Shown here: piece by piece, positions 55,530 through 64,000 of the stretch
Position numbering within the stretch: the first letter of the stretch is position 1
Layout of the letters: each line of letters opens with the position of its first letter
Assembly (NCBI GenBank): GCA_007570785.1
Contig: ML662449.1
Span: 14,220,491 to 14,284,490, forward strand
Length of the DNA stretch: 64,000 bases
Source: Antilocapra americana
Taxonomy: Eukaryota > Chordata > Mammalia > Artiodactyla > Antilocapridae
Reading direction: 5' to 3'
Notes under the pieces: generated by a model
What the model saw: only the letters and a program-made list of their open reading frames with translations
What the model was told of the DNA's origin: nothing
Database searches by the model: none
Position numbers and translations under genes: made by a program

Positions 55530-58500
55530 GCTCACTGTATGCCAATAAAATGGGCAACCTGGAAGAAATGAACAAATTCTTAGAAAGGTACAGTCTCCCA
55601 AGACTGAACCAGGAAGAAACATACAATGTGAACAAACCAATCATCAGCACTGAAATTGAAACTGTGACTTAAAAGCTGCCAACAACAAAAGTCCAGGACT
55701 TGATGGCTTCACAGGTGAATTCTATCAAACATTTAGCGAACAGTTAACACCTATCCTTCTGAAATTATCCCAAAAAATTGCAGAGGAAGGAAAACTTCCA
55801 AACCTATTCTGAGGCCACCATCACCTGGATACCAAAACCAGACAAAGATACCACAAAAAAAGAAACTTATAGGCCAATATCACTGATGAACACAGATGTA
55901 AAAATCCTCAACAAAATACTACAACAGTATATTAAAAGATCATATACCATAATCAGGTGGGATTCATCCCAGGGATGCAAGGATTTTTCAACATCCACAA
56001 ATCAATGAATGTGATACATCATATCAACAAATTGAAGAATAAAAACCATATGATCATCTCAATAGATGCAGAAAAAGTTTTTGACAAAATACAGTACAGT
56101 TCAGTTCAGTCGCTCAGTCGTGTCCGACTCTGCGACCCCATGAACCTCAGCACGCCAGGCCTTCCTGTCCATCACCAGCTCCCGGAGTCTATCCAAACCC
56201 ATGTCCACTGAGTCGGTGATGCCATCATCTCATCCTCTGTCGTCCACTTCTCTTCCTGCCTTCAATCTTTCCCAGCATCAGGGTCTTTTCAAATGAGCCA
56301 GCTCTTCGCATCAGGTGGCCAAAGTACTGGAGTTTCAGCTTCAACATCAGTCCTTCCAGTAAACACCCAGGACTGATCTCCTTTAGGATGGACTGGTTGG
56401 ATCTCCTTGCAGGCCAAGGGATTCTCAAGAATCTTCTCCAACACCACAGTTCAAAAGCATCAATTCTTTGGCACTCAGCTTTCTTTATAGTCCAACTCTC
56501 ACATACACATTTATGATAAAAATGCTCCAGAAAGTGGGCAAAGAGGGAACATATCTCAACATAATAAAGGCCATATATGACAAATCTAGAGCTAACATCA
56601 TATTCAAAGGCGAAAAGCTGAAAGCATTTACTCTAAAATCAGGACCAAGACAAGGATGTCCACTCTGACCACTTTTATTCAACATAGTTTTGGGAGCTCT
56701 AGCTACAGCAATTAGAGGAGAAAAAGAAGTAAAGGGAATCCAAAGAAGTTAAACTGTCACTGTTTGCAGATGACATGATACTCTACATAAAAGATTCTAA
56801 AGATGCTACCAGAAAACTACTAGAACTCATTTAGTAAAGTTTCAGGTGCAAAATTAATACTCAGAAACCTGTTGTATTTCTACATACCAACATCAAAAGA
56901 TCAGAAAGAGAAATTCAGGAAACAGTTTCATTTACCATCACAAACAAACAAAAAAACCTAGGAATAAATCTACCTAAAGAGATGAAAGACCTGTACTCTG
57001 GAAACTGTAAGATAATGATGAAAGAAATAGAAGAAGACACAAACAGATAGAAAGATATACCATGTTTGTGGATTGGAAGAATCAATACTGTCAAAATGAC
57101 TATACTACCCAAGGCAATCTATAGATTCAGTGCAATCCCGAGCAAATTACCAAATGTCATTTTTCACAGAACTAGAACAAAAAAATCTTAAAATTTGTAT
57201 GGATACATCAAAGACCCCGAATAGCTAAAGCAATCCTGAGATAGAAAAATGGAGCTGGAAGAATCAATTTCCCTGACTCCAGACGATACTGCAAAGCTAC
57301 AGTCATCGAAACAGCATGGTACTGGCACAAAAATAGAAATATAGATCAATGGAACAGGATAGAAAACCCCAAAACAAACTCATGCATCCACAGTCAATTA
57401 ATCTATGACAAAGGAGGCAAGACTACACAATGTTGGAAAGACCATCTCTTCAACAAATGGTGCTTTGAAAACTGGATAGCTACCTATAAGAAAAAAAATG
57501 AAATCAGATCATTCTTTATTACCATACACAAAAACAAAGCTCAAAATGGATTAAAGACCTAAAGCTGAGACCAGACACTATAAAATCCCTAAAGGAAAAC
57601 ATAGGCAGGGCACTCTCTAGCATAAATTAAATTACAGTAATATTTTTTTGATCTGCCTCCCAGAATGATGGAAATAAAAACAAAAATAAACAAATGGGAC
57701 CTACTTAAGCTTAAAAGCTTTTTCACAGCAAAGGAAACAATAAACAGTATGAAAAGACAACACATAGTCTGGGAGAAAATACTTGCAAATGATGTGATTG
57801 ACAAGGGATTAATCTCCAAAATTTACAAACAGCTCATGATGCTTAACAGCATCAAACAAACAACCCAATCCACAAATAGGCAGAAGACCTAAATAGATAT
57901 TTCTCCAAAGAAGACACACAGATGGCCAAAAGGCACATGAAAAGATGTTAAAAATTGCTAATTATTAGAGAACTGCAAATCAAACTTACAATGAGATATC
58001 ACCTCACACCAGCCAGAATGGTTACTATCAAAATATCCACTAACGATAAATGCTTGAGAGGGTGTGGAGGGAAGGGAACCCTTCTACACTGTTGGGGGTG
58101 AATGTAAACTGGCACAGCTACTATGAAGAAGATTATGGAGGTTCCTTAAAAAACTACCATATGAACCTGTAATCCACTCTGGGGAATACATCCAGAGAAA
58201 AACATGATCCGAAGGATATATGCACCCCAGTGCTCACTACAGCACTGTTTACAACAGCCAAGACATGGAAGAAACCTAAATGTCCACTGACAGAGGAATG
58301 GATAAAGAAGATGTGTTATATATATTCAATGAAATATCACCCAGCCATTAAAAAGAATGAAATAATGCCATTTGCAGCAACATGGGTGGACCTAGAGATT
58401 GTTATATTGAGTGATATAAGTCAGACAGAGAAGGTAGCCCTTAAATGTGGAATCCCTTAAATGATATCCCTTAAATGTGGAATCGGAAAAGAAATGATAC

Positions 58501-58810
58501 AAATGAACTTACAAAACAGAAAGACTCACAGACTTAGAAAATGACCTTATGACTGTCAGGGGGAAGGGCCACTTAAGGAGTTTGGGATGGACGTGTACAC
58601 TCCGCTATATTCAAAATGGATAACCAACAAGGGCCTCCCATATAGCACATGGAACCTCTGCTCAATGTTATGTGCCAGCCTGGATGGCTGTGGAGTATGG
58701 GGGAGAATGGACACATGTATATGTATGGCTGAGTCTGTTCACTGTTCACCTGAAGCTATCACAACATTGCTAACTGGCTACACTCTGACAAAAAATAGTT
58801 TGTTTGTTTT
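55530..58810 (+). mobile_element. Degraded L1, ORF2 RT to 3' end
   Basis: Sense L1 starting in ORF2 before the reverse transcriptase. Plus-strand peptides include [20 protein letters not shown] (55778-56008), and [11 protein letters not shown] before the BovB insert. [20 protein letters not shown] follows at 56468-56668, then the FADD catalytic box encoded near 56763 in a different frame. ORF2 C-terminus follows (58230-58460) and then the 3' UTR to about 58805. Many stops and frameshifts. A BovB 3' end is inserted at 56098. Confidence 0.92.
56098..56504 (-). mobile_element. BovB 3' end inside L1 ORF2
   Basis: Reverse BovB of 0.4 kb. Minus frame 56225-56428 gives [20 protein letters not shown]. 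It splits the L1 between 'ttgacaaaatac' and 'cacatttatgataaaaatgc', which are adjacent in intact L1. Confidence 0.95.
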
Positions 58811-59062
58811 TTAATCACGCTGCTCAATGGAAGTAGGAGGATGAGGGAGGTGAGAATTGTGATCAACTGCAGAGATTCCTAAACTGCAGCCAAATATTGC
58901 TATGTAGGAACACAGGCCAGAGATACATATATTTTTAAACTTTAAGACAAGTTTGAAAGTTCACATTAATGTGAATTCTCCACTTTTTTTTTTTAATAAT
59001 TGGCATGTAATTTAAAAACATTTTTTCAAAAGGTGCACCAATATAACACTTGGTAAAACCTT

Positions 59063-59286
59063 GTGTGCATGCTCAGTCACTTCTGTCATCCCTGATTCTT
59101 TGCAACACTATGGACTGTAGCCCTCCAGACTCCTCTGTCCTTGGGGATTCTCCAGGCAAGAATACAGGAATGGGCTGCCATGCCCTCCTCCAGGGGATCT
59201 TTCTAGCCAAGGGACTGAACTCCTGTTTCTTATGTCTCCTGCACTGGCAGGTGAGTTCTTTAATACTAGTGCCACCTGGGAAGCCC
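59063..59286 (-). mobile_element. Bov-tA SINE
   Basis: Complete reverse element from 'gtgtgcatgctcagtcactt' to 'gccacctgggaagcccc'. Confidence 0.93.
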
Positions 59287-59719
59287 CTGCTAAAACTTAT
59301 GTCACCATTTGCACTCTATGCCTTAATGGCTCAGAGGGAAGGAAGAAGCTACAAATAGAGTTCCCTTGCTAGAAGCTTCAAAGACTTGGTGAGAGGGGAA
59401 GGTAATGGCTTTGGTTTCATCACTTGATTCCTAGTTTTTCCTGTACTGAGAAAATGATAAGAGACAAAATAGAGAAGATAAATTGATACTAATTTGAAAG
59501 ACAATATCAGAAATAGAGAGCAAAGGCCCTGATTACCTTTTAACTCTCTGGATCCAGAGTGATGTACAATGCAGATATGACTGGTCTTTGTGCCTGGTTC
59601 CTGGGAGAAAGCAACAAAACCCTTGGGATTTCCCCCTTGATAGGAATGTCTTGTTATTCATGGTGGGCTCTGATAGCTTATACTCTAGAGGTGATTCATT
59701 GTAGGCCCCTAGATAGCTT
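59287..59719. other. Intronic stretch, possible old repeat host
   Basis: 59540-59719 continues across the BovB insert into 60844-61400 and looks like one old interspersed repeat. The string 'gatagctta' occurs at 59671, 59712 and 60845. Family not identified. Confidence 0.4.
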
Positions 59720-60843
59720 AAATTGCCAACATCCGCTGAATCATCTAAAAAGCAAGAGACTTCCAGAAAAACATCTATTTCTGCTTTATTGACTATGTCA
59801 AAGCCTTTGACTGTGTGGATCACTATAAACTGTGGAAAATTATTAAAGAGACGGGAATATCAGACCACCTGACCTGCTTCTTGAGAAACCTGTAAGCAGG
59901 TCAGGAAGCAACAGTCTGAACAATAGGCTGGTTCCAAATAAGAAAAGGAGTACGTCAAGGCTGTATATTGTCACCCTGCTTATTTAAATATATGCAGAGT
60001 ACATCATGAGAAATGCTGGGATGGAAGAAGCACAAGCTGGAATCAAGATTGCCAGGAGAAATATCAATAACCTCAGATATGCAGATGATACCACCTTTAT
60101 GGCAGAAAGTGAAGAGGAACTAAAGAGCCTCTTGATGAAAGTGAAAGAGGAGAGTAAAAAAGTTGGCTTAAAGCCCAACATTCAGAAAATGAAGATCATG
60201 GCATCCGGTCCCATCACTTCATGGGAAACAGATGGGGAAACAGTGTCAGACTTTATTTTGGGGGGCTCCAAAATCACTGCAGATGGTGATCACAGCCATG
60301 AAATTAAAACACGCTTAACTCCTTGGAAGAAAAGATATGACCAACCTAGAGAGCATACTAAAAAGCAGAGACACTGCTTTGCCAACAAAGGTCTGTCTAG
60401 TCAAGGCTATGCTTTTTCCAGTGGTTATGTATGGATGTGAGAGTTGTACCGTGAAGAAAGCTGAGAGCCTAAGAATTGATGCTTTTGAACTGTGGTGTGG
60501 AGAAGACTCTTGAGAGTCCCTTGGACTGCAAGGAGATCCAACCAGTTCATCCTAAAGGAGATCAGTCCTGGGTGTTCACTGGATGGACTGATGTTGAAGC
60601 TGAAACTCCAGTACTTTGGCCACCTGATGCAAAGAGTTGACTCATTTGAAAAGACCCTGATGCTGGGAAAGACTGGGGACAGGAGGAGGAGGGGACGACA
60701 GAGGATGAAATGGCTGGATGGCACCACCAACTCAATGGATATGAGTTTGGGTAAACTCTGGGAGTTTAAACAGGGAGGCCTGGCATGCTATGATTCATGG
60801 GGTCGCAAAGAGTCGGGCACGACAGAGCAACTGAGCTGAGCTG
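59720..60843 (+). mobile_element. BovB LINE, 1.1 kb
   Basis: Sense BovB from within RT (IANI...) to the 3' tail. A perfect duplication, agatagctta, lies at 59711-59720 and 60844-60853. Plus frame 60006-60440 holds YADDTTFMAESEEELKSLLM. Frames break before and after, and a short deletion removes part of the region after 'gatggggaaacag'. Confidence 0.94.
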
Positions 60844-60853
60844 AGATAGCTTA

Positions 60854-62468
60854 TGCTAAAAAGGTGATTCAGAATGGGGTCAAACCAAGCAGGAAATACC
60901 AACCATGTGATCAGAGAGTTGACTTTGAGACACTTAATATCAGCCCAACTCCCATGAGGGCAAGATGGCTGGAGACTGAGTTCAATTATGTGGCCAACGG
61001 TACAATCGGTCAATGGTTTGGAAATGTGACCCCCAACAAAAACATAGAAGCTCAGTTGAGATTCCTGGTTGATGAACATATCAATGTGCTAGGAGGGAGA
61101 TGAAATCAGATGCCAAGGGGAGACAGCATGAAAGTTCTGTGTTTGGAACCCTCTTAGACTTTACCCTGTGTGTCTCTTCATTTGGCTGGTCCTGATTTGT
61201 ATCCTTCATAATTAAACTGAAATCATAAGTATAGTGCTTTCCTGAGTTCTGTGAGTTGTTCTAGCTAATTATCAAATCTGAGGGAGGCTGTTGCAGGAAT
61301 CTCCCATATTTGTATCCAGTTGGTCAGAAGTATAGGTGTTCTGAGACCCTCCAAACTTTCAACCAGAGTTAGAATCGAGGGCAGTCTGTTGGAGGACCAT
61401 GTTTTTAACTAGGAGATCTTTACTAATTTTGTATGGTTAACATCAGAATTGAACACTGCAGTATTACAAGAGCATGTACCTTAATTGTAAGATTAAACAC
61501 AATTAACACATTTTGATAGATCTAAATTGTTGATGCCAGAGAGAATTCTAACCTCAGGAGTAATCAGGAGCCTAAACTCAATTATAGCCTATACTCAAGA
61601 GCTTGTATTTCAGCCACAAGTAATAACATTTGTAAAGCAAGTACCAAATGTTACACTGAGAAGACAAAGTCAAATCGAAAATTATCCCTTTCTTAAAACA
61701 GAAAACTAATATTTATTCCCCCTTGAAAACACCTCACAAGTCTGCCAGAAAGAAATACAACCAGTGAGAACTTGTCTTTCAGGCCCCAGCAATACATATT
61801 ATTATTTATTTTCATGTAACTTAAATCTTTGCCATCCCCACTACTCCTATCAAGCCCCTTCCCCTTCATAGGCAAGCTTCCCACTTGAGTTGCTACTTCT
61901 AACAAAGCCTACCTGAGCTCTAATTATTTTTCTCAAATAAACATCTTGGCCTTAACAAGGCTGGTGTTCTTTCATAGATCATTTACTATCAGGTTGTTAA
62001 ATTATTTTGGCCTTGCTGAAAACCTTCCAACTTCCCATATCTGCCTCTGTTCTTGTTCTGCAGAGTCCAAAAATACATAGGGTTAATATCATGGTAGCAC
62101 CAAAAGAAGTAAAACTAAAACCAGAATATAAAATATCTGTCCTATGTTATGGAAAGTCATTTTTTCCCTAAATAACAACTAATACAGCTCTAGACAAAAA
62201 CTATTTAATAAAGTGGGACTGACTGATTTTGACAATGGTTTTCCTGTTTTCCAAAAAGGTCTTCAGTATCTTTTCAAAGTTAATTAAGTTTTATTTCTTA
62301 ATGATTTAGTCATGTAGTCAAGAATTTATACAACATATATGTAGGGCTTTAATAATAAAGACACATGATGCCCAATGAAACACCTGAAGAATTAACACAA
62401 TGTCAATATCTTTGAAGCCACTGTATCCCTCCTCTTTCCCACTGCATTCTCTAGTAGTCCTGTTGGAG
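60854..62468. other. Intronic stretch with unidentified old repeat
   Basis: 60854-61400 appears to be the right half of the old repeat split by BovB ('tgagttctgtgagttgttct', then 'ggtcagaagtataggtgttc'). The 79-codon plus frame at 60864-61103 belongs to it and has no domain I recognise. 61400-62468 shows nothing. Confidence 0.4.
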
Positions 62469-62479
62469 GTAACCACTAT

Positions 62480-62608
62480 GCTGCTGCTGCTAAGTCACTT
62501 CAGTCGTGTCCAACTCTGTGCAACCCCATAGATGGCAGCCACCAGGCTCCCCGTCCCTGGGATTCTCTAGGCAAGAGTACTGGAGTGGGTTGCCAGTGCC
62601 TTCTCTGA
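62480..62608 (-). mobile_element. Bov-A2 SINE, single unit
   Basis: Reverse partial Bov-A2 starting with (CTG)n and ending 'gccagtgccttctctga'. A perfect 11-bp duplication, gtaaccactat, lies at 62469-62479 and 62609-62619. Confidence 0.95.
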
Positions 62609-62619
62609 GTAACCACTAT

Positions 62620-64000
62620 ACTTGCATTAAATTCTGGGAGTCACTTTTAATTCCAAATGTTCCTTTGCTCCTATTTCTTAAAAAGACTATCCTTTCTTCA
62701 TTAAATCACTTTTGCATTTTTGCTGAAATCAACTGACCATGTATATGGCACTCTATAGCTGGACTCTCTATTCTACGACCAGGAACAAATGACTTGGATG
62801 TCTGTTTACAGTATGACCAGTGTGCTTCTTCAATAACTGGGATTTGAGAGAGCAATCAGCATCCTATAAGTAGAACGTGGGACTAAGAACCAGTAGAAAT
62901 CCTAATGCAAGTCCTATCGTCAATGAAGACTCCATGTGTCCAGAGGAGAACACCTACCACATGGGACTGTTGACAGCCAAGAGAGAAAACATACGGAAAA
63001 ACGCCTTGAGTGGGCCACACAGTTAAAGCATTTTCTCTAATTTCTCAATTAGGAGTCTAATTTTAAGTTCTCATGAAATTCCATCCTTTTCTCCACATTT
63101 GAATATTGAAACTTGAACCTAGGACTTTAGCAGTAACAAACAGCCTATCAAAACTGTATACACTTAGTTCTGATTTGCATCCCTAATCAGTCATTCCAGG
63201 AGTGAAGCAGTTGTAATCAAAATTTCCCCCCACTGTCCCCTCATTGTAAATGAGAATTTAGGCATTTTCATACACATATTTCGCCCTCTTCTCCCTCAAA
63301 CTATAGTATAAGTACTAAAATGCTAAACAAAGATCATCTTAAGAGGTAAAGCACAATAGTTAAGAAAAAAGAGAGGGTGGGGTGGGGAGTTCTTTTCTTT
63401 TTGTAATTTTCAGGAAACAATTATGAGGTTAGAAATGATAATTCAAGAATCCAGCTGTCCTCCCTCCAACTTTATCTTTAAAACAAAAAAGAGGGAACAA
63501 AAGCCTTAGTAAATTCTAATTAAATCTGAATGTCAGTTTCATTGGCTATAACCAGCAAAACTGAGTGGGAAATACCACTGTTAATTCTGCTGCAGTTCTA
63601 CTAGAGCGGTAATTGGGAGACTCAACCATCACACAAAGATCCAAATACCACTGGGTTGGTCATATACTCCCTCCCTGGTAACTAGCCACTTCTCATTCTT
63701 ATTTCTCTTATTTCCTTTCACAGAGTTCCTAACTCTAATTAAATAATCAAATGGTACGACAGAATTTAAATCATCACAAAGAATTTTCCAGTTAAATAGT
63801 TTCTCCTCTTCTGAATTATAAAGAAACAGGTTAATTTTTCCTTTGAGCTATAGTCTATCACAAGTTTTACTCAGAAGACTTTTATTAAATACTAGTTTAA
63901 CAATTATAATAAACATGTCCTCAATACCTGAAAAATATTATCCTTAAAAGAGTAGTTGAAAGAAAAATAACAGTTAAATTCCAGGCTCCCCTTAAAGTAA
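62620..64000. other. Intronic stretch without clear feature
   Basis: No exon, RNA gene or repeat recognised up to the window end. Confidence 0.4.

Larger units (their letters stand above)
27586..64000 (-). other. COMMD1: COMMD1 intron 2, partial (inferred)
   Basis: The rest of the window lies upstream of exon 3 on the coding strand, and no COMMD1 exon 2 sequence was found in it. The mammalian gene is known to have few exons and very long introns, so at least 36 kb of intron 2 is expected. Transposons in this interval on the minus strand are sense to the COMMD1 transcript. Confidence 0.75.

Noticed and set aside
60864..61103. 79-codon frame that looks non-repetitive
   Set aside because: It lies in what appears to be an old repeat interrupted by BovB, has no recognisable domain, and is antisense to COMMD1.

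Overview
The window is nuclear DNA of a pecoran ruminant, most likely a bovid. The evidence is the dense mix of BovB (RTE-clade) LINEs, Bov-tA and Bov-A2 SINEs, CHR-type tRNA-Glu SINEs, young ruminant L1 tails and short palindromic mariner elements. Older mammalian repeats (MIR, L2, L1M, a Tigger, a MaLR-type LTR) lie underneath. Species cannot be fixed from the sequence. There is one run of 400 N (13342-13741), and no sign of bacterial, plasmid or exogenous viral DNA.

One protein-coding gene is supported: COMMD1, on the minus strand. Its last coding exon is 27478-27585. It encodes the last 35 residues of the COMM domain, has a good splice acceptor on its right, and is followed on its left by a 3' UTR with two ATTAAA signals. 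Everything to the right of 27586, to the window end, is therefore inferred to be COMMD1 intron 2. Everything left of about 27095 is downstream intergenic DNA. Exon 2 was not seen.

Layout. 1-1395: BovB 3' end in an old antisense L1. 1.6-5 kb: scattered SINEs and a MIR. 5.1-11 kb: one old sense L1 shattered by a 2.7 kb antisense BovB, an inverted (twin-primed) L1 carrying its own SINE, and a MaLR-type solo LTR with a 5-bp target duplication. 11-14 kb: antisense L1M, CHR SINEs and a young antisense L1 with the assembly gap. 15-18 kb: Bov-A2, an internally deleted Tigger with a mariner hairpin inside it, and a second sense L1 with BovB and SINE inserts. 18.4-19.6 kb: BovB. 19.6-21.4 kb: repeat-poor, relatively GC-rich sequence. 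21.4-27 kb: SINEs and MIRs. 27-64 kb: COMMD1 exon 3 and intron 2, holding BovB copies in both orientations, a probable solo LTR with a tRNA-Glu-like cloverleaf (32.9-33.8 kb), an inverted BovB (40.3 kb), a tRNA-Gly 5'-half insert (45.6 kb), mariner hairpins (49.9 and 50.2 kb), the longest BovB reading frame (51.5-53.1 kb) and a degraded L1 ORF2 (55.5-58.8 kb).

No new multigene system was found. The most unusual signals are small retrotransposition or hairpin events: a 36-nt tRNA-Gly(UCC) 5' half flanked by a 16-bp direct repeat, palindromic mariner elements resembling bovine miR-2284/2285 precursors (one inside a 17-bp direct repeat), and a BovB with the inverted structure usually ascribed to L1 twin priming.
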